Below are positions 44,893 to 52,036 of a DNA stretch of 64,000 nucleotides, in pieces. Positions within the stretch are counted from its first letter, which is position 1, and the number at the start of each line of letters is the position of its first letter. A program made the translations under genes and the position numbers. Location of the stretch: NCBI RefSeq assembly GCF_001280845.1, contig NZ_LGHP01000002.1, positions 571,718 to 635,717 on the forward strand. The letters run 5' to 3'. Under the pieces are notes generated by a model, which was given only the letters and a program-made list of their open reading frames with translations, made no database searches and was not told where the DNA came from. This stretch comes from Bacillus sp. FJAT-28004 (GTDB lineage Bacteria > Bacillota > Bacilli > Paenibacillales > Paenibacillaceae).

Positions 44893-45150
44893 GTGGCGGT
44901 TAATATGGGAGTGGCTAAGCACCAAGAGGTGAGACGGAAGGCAGACGTATTGAAGCAATACGAAGCTTACGGTTATCAAGTCGCTTATTATTTGCTCGAA
45001 GATGAAGCTCTAGCTATGCAAGCCGCTACTACGGCTTTAATTGACCTTTTAAAAGATGATGAGTTTTTTGACGAACTTCATGTTCATCAGAAGCAAAAGG
45101 TGAAGCGTGTCTTTATGAAGCATTCGTTATTAACGAAAGGCTCGCTTTAA
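44893..45150 (+). CDS. Small hypothetical protein coupled to the ABC permease
   Basis: 85 residues from GTG 44893, one base after the permease stop, with AGGAGAG eight bases upstream, so it belongs to the operon. It is soluble, charged and helical: VLKQYEAYGYQVAYYLLEDE and ALIDLLKDDEFFDEL. That pattern loosely resembles region 2 of ECF sigma factors (AYYLL.DE..A..A), but no DNA-binding region 4 is present. It may be a small regulator or a structural relative; I cannot assign a function. Confidence 0.65.
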   Translation: MAVNMGVAKHQEVRRKADVLKQYEAYGYQVAYYLLEDEALAMQAATTALIDLLKDDEFFDELHVHQKQKVKRVFMKHSLLTKGSL

Positions 45151-45198
45151 ATAAGTAAGAAGAAGAGTCTATCCAATGTCAGCATAATGCTGTGGGAT

Positions 45199-45237
45199 AT
45201 CCTTAAGGAAAAGCGGGATGAGAAGATATTTTATTAG
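45199..45237 (+). pseudogene. Copy of the 3' tail of CotJC
   Basis: Thirteen codons, ILKEKRDEKIFY plus stop, identical to the end of the CotJC fragment at 17384-17779, and followed by the same terminator. Nothing of the rest of the gene is present. Confidence 0.75.
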
Positions 45238-45242
45238 AGGTT

Positions 45243-45277
45243 ACCTCTCTGCAGGGTGCTGCGGGGAGGTTTTTTTA
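45243..45277 (+). terminator. Terminator, copy of 17784-17817
   Basis: ACCTCTCTGCAG / CTGCGGGGAGGT stem then T7. It probably ends the Bce-type operon here. Confidence 0.85.
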
Positions 45278-45412
45278 CTTACTCTTGATATTAAGCTAAC
45301 GGGCAGAAGAGTGTGGTGGAACGGCTATTTAGTATCGCTCTCTCTTTTGCCAGAGTAACACATTCGCTTCACCTACAATATGATGAGTCTAGAAATCTAA
45401 AGAGGTGAGCCA

Positions 45413-45856
45413 ATGGCAGTTGTAAAAGCTAGGAGTCAGGACATTAATATGTTGGCAAGGTTGCTTCGTGCTGAAGCAGAGACCGAAGGTGAAATGGGTA
45501 TGCTCCTTGTTGGAAATGTTGGCATTAACCGAATAAGAGGGAATTGCTCCGATTTTAAAGATATTCGGACAATTCCCCAAATGATCAACCAGGAGCATGC
45601 GTTCGAAGCGTTGCAACATAGTTTGTACTATCAAAATGCAAGAGAGAGGGAACGCCGTCTGGCGCAACGGGCTGTGAATGGGGAGCGGAATTGGCCAGGC
45701 AAATTCTCCCTATGGTATTTCCGTCCAGGAACGTTCGAAAATCCCGGACCATGTCCGCCAACTTGGTATAATCAGCCGTTCGCAGGACGATGGAAGAAGC
45801 ACTGTTTTTATGAACCGACCGGGCAAGAATGTGAAAATATATATAATACGTTTTAA
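45413..45856 (+). CDS. cwlJ: Cell wall hydrolase of the CwlJ/SleB family
   Basis: 147 residues made up of one hydrolase_2 domain. Family motifs: LARLLRAEAETEGEMGMLLV with the likely catalytic Glu, VGNVGINRIRGNCSDF, TIPQMI and WYFRP. There is no signal peptide, typical of CwlJ, which is deposited in the spore coat and opens cortex peptidoglycan during germination. No gerQ partner lies next to it. AGAGGTGAG precedes the ATG by about nine bases. Confidence 0.85.
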   Translation: MAVVKARSQDINMLARLLRAEAETEGEMGMLLVGNVGINRIRGNCSDFKDIRTIPQMINQEHAFEALQHSLYYQNARERERRLAQRAVNGERNWPGKFSLWYFRPGTFENPGPCPPTWYNQPFAGRWKKHCFYEPTGQECENIYNTF

Positions 45857-45944
45857 TTTTATAAACAAAAAGAGCTCATTAGGATCTCTTAACCTGACTT
45901 GTCACAGCCATGTGTCGGTTGATAAGTACTTTATCTCATTAAGT

Positions 45945-45967
45945 GCCGCGTAAATCGCGGCTTTTTT
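45945..45967 (+). terminator. Terminator downstream of cwlJ
   Basis: GCCGCG-TAAAT-CGCGGC followed by T6, about 90 bases past the stop. Confidence 0.85.
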
Positions 45968-46003
45968 GGGTTTAGTGGAATAAAGTTTTTGTCGGGTTAG
46001 AGA

Positions 46004-46078
46004 TTGAACTATCGGGTAACGATAGTTCAATAAACCAGCGGTAGTCTAGGATTCGAACAAGGCTGCCGCTGGTTTATT
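46004..46078 (+). repeat. Intergenic tandem-hairpin element
   Basis: A perfect 11-bp hairpin, TTGAACTATCG-GGTAA-CGATAGTTCAA, is followed immediately by a 16-bp hairpin, AATAAACCAGCGGTAG / CTGCCGCTGGTTTATT, with an 18-base loop. The layout matches the repeats at 25690 and 26344. Confidence 0.7.
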
Positions 46079-46184
46079 ACTTAGGTAGTCTAATACATAT
46101 TTAAGTGGACGTGGCGCTTTTCTAAAGGCACTGATCCTGCGCGGATCAATACAGTTGAGTCATATACTTTATTCTCACAGGACA

Positions 46185-46442
46185 TTAATAGGGTTGATGC
46201 GTACGTCGCTCTATAATCCGCTCTGAGCGTTCATGCTCGACCAAGGCCCCTTTTAAAAACGCCCTCAGGCTGTAACCCCCTGCCTGGAACACCTTCCCGT
46301 GATAGAACCATACGACGGCCAGCGTTCCGGAAAGTAGAAAAAGACGGCTGAAGCGGATGAGGCGATTGATGCCTTTCGAGCGTTTCCTAGGGTTTTGAAA
46401 CCCTGTGCTTCTTCTGTCGTATTTACGACGAACATTCAGCAC
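46185..46442 (-). CDS. Small basic membrane protein, hypothetical
   Basis: 85 residues. A strongly basic N terminus (VRRKYDRRSTGFQNPRKRSK) is followed by one hydrophobic segment (LFLLSGTLAVVWFYHG) and a charged tail. GAGGTG lies five bases before the ATG, which supports translation. I recognise no family. It is downstream of, and on the same strand as, the alkaline phosphatase gene, but a terminator separates them. Confidence 0.5.
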   Translation of the reverse strand: MLNVRRKYDRRSTGFQNPRKRSKGINRLIRFSRLFLLSGTLAVVWFYHGKVFQAGGYSLRAFLKGALVEHERSERIIERRTHQPY

Positions 46443-46556
46443 CTCGCAGGTAAAATTAGATATTCGCTTGTTATCTTTAATATTCGACGCTGGGGATGTG
46501 ATTTTCTTTGTTTTTCTCTATTTTTATGTGATGCGTATCACGGATTCGGGGAATGT

Positions 46557-46598
46557 AAAAAGAAGCGGTCTCCCTAATAAATTGGAAAGATCCGCTTC
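46557..46598 (-). terminator. Terminator of the alkaline phosphatase gene
   Basis: Read on the minus strand, GAAGCGG ... CCGCTTC forms a stem with a long loop, followed by TTTTT. Confidence 0.6.
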
Positions 46599-46626
46599 GT
46601 AATTTAATTATCGCTTAATGATCAGG

Positions 46627-48000
46627 TTACTTGTCTTTAACCTTGTTACCTTCAATGATATTAAAAATGATTTTTGCATTATCCGTGTTATCGATGAGTC
46701 CGGAGAACTTTTCTTTACCAGGACCAAAAGCGTATACTGGCACATCTTCTCCGGTATGGCCGCCAGTAGTCCAGCCTGTATAGGAACGAGTGTTAAAAAT
46801 AGCTTCGATTGCATCGTCAGTCTTGGTTTGATCTTTGGTTGCAGCTGCATCTTTAACGGACTTGATCTCATCACTCGTCAGTTGCAAGTCAATATATTTT
46901 TTCAGCGTTTCTTCAACATTTGCACCGCCAATAATCTCGGCCGCTATGAATTCTGGAGTGCGTGAAGCGGCTTTAATCGGAGCCACGTCGAAATTGTAGA
47001 CGCCATTTGCGCCGATCGAGAATCCACCGGTTGAATGGTCAGCAGTCGCAACAACTAACGTATTCCCATCTTTCTTGGCAAAATCAATCGCTTCTTTAAA
47101 TGCCTTTTCGAAATCGGCCATCTCGCTCATGGCTGCAACTACATCATTATCATGTCCTGCCCAATCGATTTGGCTGCCTTCAACCATCAAGAAAAATCCG
47201 TTTTTATTTTTGCTAAGACGTTGAATAGCCGCCTTTGTCATGTCTTGTAGTGATGGGGTCTTTACATTACGGTCAATAGCCTTATCCATTCCGCCAGGCG
47301 CGAATAAACCGAGAATATGGTTATTCGTGTCCTTCAATAAGCTTTCACGATCGGTCACATAGCTGTAACCATCTTTTTTGAATTCCTCCGTCAGGTTTCT
47401 GTCCTTTCTTACAAAGTTGTTCAAACCACCACCGAGCAGTACATCAATTTTGTGTTTCTTATTGATTCGATCGTCGAAGTAATCATTCGCGATTGCATCC
47501 ATATTCTTGCGGCTAATGTCATGCGCTCCGTAAGCGGCCGGTGTTGCATGTGTGATTTCGGATGTAGCGACCAATCCGGTAGACTTACCTTTTTCTTTCG
47601 CTGCTTCGAGAACCGTTTTAACATCAGTTAAGTCATTATCAACGGCGATTGCCGCATTGTACGTTTTTACACCCGCGGACATGGCAGTTGCGGCTGATGC
47701 TGAGTCCGTAATATTTTGATGTTCGTCCTCAGGGTAGGTCATTTGTGATCCTACTTGATATTTATCGAATTCCGTTTTTTCCTTGAGAGGTGTTTTGGGG
47801 TCATCTTTCATATAGCGGTATGCCGACGTATACGATTGACCCATGCCGTCACCGATCAGAAAAATAACATTTTTAATTTTTTTATCATCTTCTTTTTTAG
47901 ATTCTGCTGAACTCGGTGTAAGACCCGATACCAAAACAGTAATCGCCAGAGATGACACGACAGCGAACGGGATTATATTTTTTGCGATATTCCTTAACAT
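46627..48000 (-). CDS. phoA: Secreted alkaline phosphatase
   Basis: 457 residues. The signal peptide (IIPFAVVSSLAITVLVSGLTPSSAE) is followed by the alkaline phosphatase fold: metal motif IFLIGDGMGQ, nucleophile Ser100 in ITDSASAATA, EITHATPAA, EGSQIDWAGHDND, TADHSTGG and the C-terminal WTTGGHTGEDVPV. It hydrolyses phosphomonoesters outside the cell to release phosphate. AAGGAGGG precedes the ATG, and a two-repeat Pho box about 70 bases upstream points to PhoP control under phosphate limitation. The symbol follows Bacillus usage; phoA and phoB paralogues cannot be told apart here. Confidence 0.93.
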   Translation of the reverse strand: MLRNIAKNIIPFAVVSSLAITVLVSGLTPSSAESKKEDDKKIKNVIFLIGDGMGQSYTSAYRYMKDDPKTPLKEKTEFDKYQVGSQMTYPEDEHQNITDSASAATAMSAGVKTYNAAIAVDNDLTDVKTVLEAAKEKGKSTGLVATSEITHATPAAYGAHDISRKNMDAIANDYFDDRINKKHKIDVLLGGGLNNFVRKDRNLTEEFKKDGYSYVTDRESLLKDTNNHILGLFAPGGMDKAIDRNVKTPSLQDMTKAAIQRLSKNKNGFFLMVEGSQIDWAGHDNDVVAAMSEMADFEKAFKEAIDFAKKDGNTLVVATADHSTGGFSIGANGVYNFDVAPIKAASRTPEFIAAEIIGGANVEETLKKYIDLQLTSDEIKSVKDAAATKDQTKTDDAIEAIFNTRSYTGWTTGGHTGEDVPVYAFGPGKEKFSGLIDNTDNAKIIFNIIEGNKVKDK

Positions 48001-48070
48001 AAAAACCCTCCTTAGTAGTTAACGCTTTAAGAGGATAATAGAATATCGTTATTACGAGAATATCATCAGG

Positions 48071-48087
48071 ATGTAAAACGCATGTAA
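48071..48087 (-). promoter_or_regulatory. Pho box
   Basis: On the minus strand, TTACAT-GCGTT-TTACAT: two hexamers close to the Bacillus PhoP consensus TT(A/T/C)ACA with the required 11-bp period, upstream of the alkaline phosphatase gene. Confidence 0.65.
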
Positions 48088-48217
48088 ATGTTCGAGGAAA
48101 AAAATGTTTTAGACTGAAAAATAAAGTATTAGACTATGAACATAAAGTATTAGACTGGATATGGGCGTTAAGCTAACGGGCAGTTATGCGTCTTGCCAAT
48201 TTGATAAATTAAAACAA

Positions 48218-48325
48218 TTAGTAAAAAAGAAAACACGAATCGATAGGTAATGCTTGTGTCTCCTTTTCGGGAATTTCAATGGCCTTCAACTTTGCTTCTA
48301 GTGGATATCTGACTCTTGTTACCAT
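48218..48325 (-). pseudogene. Remnant of an IS3-family transposase OrfA (N terminus)
   Basis: A 35-residue frame, MVTRVRYPLEAKLKAIEIPE..., matching the first helix of the helix-turn-helix of IS3-family OrfA proteins (RVRYP.E.K..AIE). It then diverges and stops. An inverted repeat typical of such element ends lies directly upstream of it. Confidence 0.55.
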
Positions 48326-48328
48326 GCA

Positions 48329-48390
48329 AAAACACCTTTTAGTTGTATGAGTATTTTACAACTCTCGTTTTTTCAACTTAAAGGTGTTTT
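48329..48390. other. Hairpin at the IS remnant
   Basis: AAAACACCTTTTAGTTG and CAACTTAAAGGTGTTTT form a 17-bp stem with one mismatch, just upstream of the OrfA remnant on the minus strand. It may have shielded the transposase from read-through. Confidence 0.6.
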
Positions 48391-48525
48391 TATTTTGTCT
48401 CACGTTATGGGGTCGAATTTTGGACGATTACTACAGTAAATCGAATTCCGCTCACATTGTTGGGGGAGACGACCTGAGTCTATACTTAGCTTATCTTACA
48501 AACAAGCCATTACAGGAGGCGCAAA

Positions 48526-48789
48526 ATGACAACCGTTCCGCAGCAATCCACCGTAGATCAACGAAAGTTCTGGCGGTATCTTATCCGTCACCGTGCTTTC
48601 TACATTATGCTTCTGCCGGGTATCGTGTTTTTCTTGCTGTTCAAGTATGTTCCGCTCATGGGCAGCTTCATCGCCTTCCAGGACTACAATATTTTCAAAG
48701 GTTATGGAGGAAGTGAGTGGGTAGGACTCAAGTGGTTTCATCAGTTCATTACGTATCCAAACTTCGGACCTTTAATGAAGAACATGCTG
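48526..48789 (+). pseudogene. Truncated LplB-type sugar ABC permease
   Basis: About 88 codons (FWRYLIRHRAFYIMLLPGIV, LFKYVPLMGSFIAFQDYNIF, GSEWVGLKWFHQF) match the N terminus of LplB/YtePermease proteins, which are about 300 residues. The ribosome site AGGAGG is intact. The frame reaches NFGPLMKNMLI and then runs into a 28-nt palindrome, after which nothing of the permease remains. It is a gene cut off by a deletion or rearrangement. Confidence 0.8.
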
Positions 48790-48792
48790 ATA

Positions 48793-48820
48793 AGGCGATG
48801 TAGCTTAAGCTACATCGCCT
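48793..48820. repeat. Perfect 28-nt palindrome, copy 1
   Basis: AGGCGATGTAGCTT followed by its exact reverse complement, then CTTCTT. It sits at the break of the truncated permease gene and recurs at 50272-50303. Confidence 0.8.
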
Positions 48821-48910
48821 CTTCTTAATGAAATTTTGAACACTAATATGGGGCAATGTTTTAGACTATCGCTGTTTTATTGAGCAAATGTGTCTGACGC
48901 TACGAAAAGA

Positions 48911-50023
48911 CTAAATATTTCGTTCCTCATATTCAAAAGGTTCTTCACACGAGTAAATTTCATGGAAAAATCCCATATACGGGATATCGTCTTCCAGGCA
49001 TTTTATGCGATACGACAACTCCTCATCACACTCCGGCTCTTCGCCGTTGTTCCGCATTACCTCGAATGCATCTACAATACCTTCCATGAGGTTTACTTGG
49101 ATAAATAAGGGCAATTTTTCTAGCATTGAATCTTCGATCCTGGTCTCAGATCTGTATCCCTCGAGGGCTGTTTTAAAATAATCATCCATAAACTTTTTTC
49201 GTTTACCGGCATCTGGTTCAAATTGTATCCAGCCCACTCCGTTTGTCCAGAGACTCGCTAGGTCAAACATATACCAACAGTAACATGAATTATCGAAATC
49301 ATAGACTGTTATTTGCCCGGTATCAAAATCTATCGAATAATTCCCATCGTTGTAATCAAAATGGACCATACCGAAAGACTCCCGGTTCTTGTCCAATCCT
49401 TCTAAGGTTTTAAGGAAATCTAACAGCTTCTCTTTCAGCAGAGGTAACGAACCGGGTATCAGTCTTTCGATATATTCAGCATTGTATTTATCAAAAAAAC
49501 TATACCGACGATGGACAGGAGTATATCCTTTCGATATTTGGTGCATCTTCCCCAGGACTTTACCGCAATTATAATAATATTCGGTAATTGGAGCTCCTTC
49601 CCGGTACCGATAATTATTTTCCACAAGACTTTTTCCCGTGGCCTTTTTAAACAGGCAGATAAAAAAGGTATGATTATTATGAGTTATCTCTTCTAGCAGA
49701 TTCCCCTTCTGGGAGTTGATTGCATTCGAAACACTTCCGCCATGCTCGAATAAATACCTGATATACTCAACTTCGGCTAGAAAATCTTCCCGCCTTCTGT
49801 CATTTAAGAAAGCGATTCTGAGCATTTTTGCATCGGTGCCGGCTTTCTCACAAGTATAAACGACATTCCGCCCTCCGTCATGTGCCGGAATCAGCTTGAT
49901 TTCATAGCCTTCTAATCCATACAACTCTGATACTAATGGAAGTAAATATGCATCACTGATTTTAACAACCTCGTTATAATTTATAAAATCTCCTCCAGTC
50001 AAAATTCTTGCAACTCTTCCCAT
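48911..50023 (-). CDS. APH-fold phosphotransferase (aminoglycoside/choline kinase-like)
   Basis: 370 residues with the protein-kinase-like APH fold. The ATP-binding lobe carries GGRNVVYTCEKAGTDAKMLR and EVEYIRYLFEHG; the catalytic loop is MVHFDYNDGNYSID (HxDxxxxN) and the metal motif is VYDFDNSCYCWYMFDLA. Related proteins phosphorylate antibiotics, choline, homoserine or other alcohols; the substrate is not predictable here. The ATG start lacks a good ribosome site, while GGAGGAG at 49990-49996 (minus) lies five bases before an in-frame ATA NYNEVV, a possible alternative start. Two copies of a palindrome flank the gene. Confidence 0.85.
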   Translation of the reverse strand: MGRVARILTGGDFINYNEVVKISDAYLLPLVSELYGLEGYEIKLIPAHDGGRNVVYTCEKAGTDAKMLRIAFLNDRRREDFLAEVEYIRYLFEHGGSVSNAINSQKGNLLEEITHNNHTFFICLFKKATGKSLVENNYRYREGAPITEYYYNCGKVLGKMHQISKGYTPVHRRYSFFDKYNAEYIERLIPGSLPLLKEKLLDFLKTLEGLDKNRESFGMVHFDYNDGNYSIDFDTGQITVYDFDNSCYCWYMFDLASLWTNGVGWIQFEPDAGKRKKFMDDYFKTALEGYRSETRIEDSMLEKLPLFIQVNLMEGIVDAFEVMRNNGEEPECDEELSYRIKCLEDDIPYMGFFHEIYSCEEPFEYEERNI

Positions 50024-50271
50024 ACTGCAATTACCACAGAAGAAATCAAATAATGAAAAGTGCTTCAGTGGACTTAAATGATAACCACCTTGTTTAGCAT
50101 TGATACATCACTCCTTTGAACATACCTTACCTGAAAATTCCATTCTAATGTTAGGGAAACTTTAAGTATAATAATATTCTACTTTTTTAAAGTGTATTTT
50201 CGTTATTCTGCCTGTTAGCTCAACAGAAATGGCGGCTGTGTAATTCGAAAAGGTCTGGTAGGAATAGACTG

Positions 50272-50303
50272 AGAGGCGATGTAGCTTAAGCTAAATCGCC
50301 TCT
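50272..50303. repeat. Palindrome, copy 2
   Basis: AGAGGCGATGTAGCTTAAGC and the complementary arm with one mismatch, followed by TCTT. It matches 48793-48820 and lies on the other side of the APH-fold kinase gene. Confidence 0.75.
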
Positions 50304-50490
50304 TCTTTAGGTTCATAGTAAGCAGTGAAATCCGGAATAATGCGATTGTATTTCGTGATTTGTCTATCAAATAGTAGAAAGCGGAATATACTCCTATGTA
50401 CCTAATGGGGGTGTGGGAAGTTTGGTGCAGGTGCACGGATTCCAAGCTGATAGCGAGGGTTCTACAAGAAAAGCTTCCACGTAAGAGGTG

Positions 50491-50624
50491 TAACGGACAC
50501 CAGATACCTTATTTGCCAAGATTCCGCCCTTTTGTAGAGCTAACGGACATAGGAGCGCTTATTTAGCTTCAGGATATTTGATTTGACTGCTTTTCACCCA
50601 AATAACGCATCCTATGTCCGTTAG
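50491..50624 (+). repeat. Intergenic inverted-repeat element, copy 1
   Basis: Begins TAACGGACACC, contains CTAACGGACATAGGA (50540-50554) and its exact complement TCCTATGTCCGTTAG (50610-50624) with about 55 bases between. The inner part includes TTTCACCCAAATAACG. Confidence 0.8.
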
Positions 50625-50698
50625 GGTCAAACATGAACAACTCAAGCACAGATTTTGAGCCGAGAATATTATTTATGTAAATATAAATAAACACATCA

Positions 50699-50832
50699 AA
50701 CGGACACCAGAGCCCTTATTTGCCTCAATTCTCCTCTTTTGCAGATCTTACGGACATAGAGGCCTTTATTTGGCCTCATTCTTCTTGATTATGCTCCGTT
50801 TCACCCAAATAACGATTCCTATGTCCGTTAGA
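50699..50832 (+). repeat. Intergenic inverted-repeat element, copy 2
   Basis: Same order as copy 1: AACGGACACCAGA, CTTATTTGCC, ACGGACATAGA, TTTCACCCAAATAACG and TTCCTATGTCCGTTAG. A further half element, GCGGATTCTATGTCCGTT, follows at about 50863-50880. Confidence 0.8.
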
Positions 50833-51112
50833 TTTGAGTTTGTGTTTAAATCCTTGTTAATAGCGGATTCTATGTCCGTTCCTTTCACTGCCCCAGCCGT
50901 GCATAAGTACTACTTCGGTAGCAGTTCTATTTCTTTAACAAAAAGGAGAACTCTTATTTTTTCAAAAAAGGACTCTTTGTAGAGAGAATGTACTGAGAAA
51001 AATTGTGTATTTAAGTGGAGGCGAGGCCCCACGCCTTCATCACCGAAAAAAACGTCCACGTGGAGTCGATTTTTTTAATGTGATAAACTTAGTAGAAAAG
51101 GAGGTATGAGAT

Positions 51113-51550
51113 TTGAAAATTCATAGAATCGATCATGTGGGTATAATCGTCAATGATCTTCCTGCAGCGAAAGAGTTCTTTCTTGACTTTGGCCTTGAAA
51201 TGCTGGGGGAAGGAGAAGTGGAAGGCGAGTGGGTGGAGCGGATAATAGGGCTTCAAGACGTTAAAGAAGAAGTTGTAATGTTGCGAACGCCAGACGGTGA
51301 AGCGAATATAGAACTAGTAAAATTTCACACGCCATCAGATGAAAATGTCATACAGCATCCTTTGGCAAATACTCTGGGTATTCGGCATATTGCATTTGCT
51401 GTTGAAGATATTGAAGCCATTGTTACCAAGTTGAAAAAGAAAGGCGCAGGACTTATTGGTGAGATACAAAACTACGAAAACGCTTATAAATTATGCTACA
51501 TTCGTGGGCCAGAAGGAATTATTTTGGAACTGGCTGAGAAAATCAACTAA
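51113..51550 (+). CDS. VOC-family protein (methylmalonyl-CoA epimerase-like)
   Basis: 145 residues from TTG 51113, with AAGGAGG eight bases upstream. The vicinal-oxygen-chelate repeats are IHRIDHVGIIVNDLPAAKEF and GIRHIAFAVEDIEAIVTKLK; putative metal ligands are His in RIDHVG, His in IRHIAF and Glu in IILELAE. Such proteins are epimerases, glyoxalases or dioxygenases; the substrate is not clear. It stands alone. Confidence 0.85.
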   Translation: MKIHRIDHVGIIVNDLPAAKEFFLDFGLEMLGEGEVEGEWVERIIGLQDVKEEVVMLRTPDGEANIELVKFHTPSDENVIQHPLANTLGIRHIAFAVEDIEAIVTKLKKKGAGLIGEIQNYENAYKLCYIRGPEGIILELAEKIN

Positions 51551-52036
51551 ATATTGTGGGGAACTTTTCCGATCTCCAGCAAGGCAATAATCGCTTTGAT
51601 CGTGAATTCAATGGTATGCTTCATATGTAATTTATTCGCTGTATAAGAGAATGCTCCCTCGCATAAACCCATAAGAATACACTCAGGAAAATGCAATAAA
51701 CGTGATGAAATTTCGAACCTCGCTATGGCCTGCTCCCCATAGTCGATAAGAAAATGGTTAAAGATGAGCGACATTGCACCCATGAAGATACTCATAACAA
51801 AAACGGAAACTCCAATTTTGAATACATTGCTCAGAATGTCCTTCCTTGGCCATCCGCACGGCGGATCATATCGCGTGCTGCTTTGGCCACAATAACGCCA
51901 TCTGAATAATTCGAATAATCCCGCTGAGGGTTGTGTCAGCGGGATCTTTTACTGCACAGAAAGGGCAGCATTTATGTTTATGTCTTGTTCTCCTCCGAAA
52001 TTGAACCGGTGAAAGACCGTTTTAAACAATGGTTTT
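51551..52036. other. Intergenic region between convergent genes
   Basis: No supported gene. A minus-strand frame of 82 codons (51547-51795) lacks a ribosome site and a recognisable family. A terminator lies at 51918-51950. Confidence 0.5.
51918..51950 (+). terminator. Terminator
   Basis: Perfect 10-bp stem ATCCCGCTGA / TCAGCGGGAT with an 8-base loop, followed by CTTTT. Confidence 0.75.

Larger units (their letters stand above)
45857..46184. other. Intergenic region with terminator and hairpin repeat
   Basis: No gene. It holds a terminator (45945-45967) and a tandem-hairpin element (46004-46078). Confidence 0.6.
48001..48525. other. Intergenic region with Pho box and IS remnant
   Basis: Contains the alkaline phosphatase leader and Pho box, an isolated TTAAGCTAACGGGCAG half-repeat near 48168, an IS3-type OrfA remnant and its hairpin, and the ribosome site of the truncated permease. 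Confidence 0.6.
50024..51112. other. 1.1-kb intergenic region rich in repeats
   Basis: No gene recognised. It contains the second palindrome copy, two copies of a ~134-bp repeat built around ACGGACATAGG/CCTATGTCCGT, an extra half copy, and at the right the ribosome site AAAGGAGG of the VOC gene. Confidence 0.7.

Noticed and set aside
46044..46062. GGATTCGAAC resembling a tRNA T-loop on the minus strand
   Set aside because: The flanking bases do not pair as a T-stem and no acceptor or anticodon arm can be built; it is the loop of the second hairpin of a repeat.
48017..48030. GTTAACGCTTTAAG in the alkaline phosphatase leader as a cre site
   Set aside because: Both outer TG/CA positions of the consensus are missing; similarity is limited to the core.
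50491..50884. Regularly spaced repeats considered as a CRISPR array
   Set aside because: Repeats are long, only two and a half copies, internally inverted, and there are no unique spacers or cas genes.
50770..50982. Plus-strand frame of 70 codons inside the intergenic repeats
   Set aside because: It is read out of the repeat element, is interrupted in the other copy, and has no ribosome site.
51547..51795. Minus-strand frame of 82 codons after the VOC gene
   Set aside because: No ribosome site at the ATG, overlaps the VOC stop, and no recognised family; it could be a decayed gene end, but the evidence is too thin.
51838..51907. Minus-strand stretch reading DGVIVAKAARDMIRRADGQ
   Set aside because: Protein-like but only about 23 codons, with no start, and stopped on the left; may be a gene scrap, not supportable.
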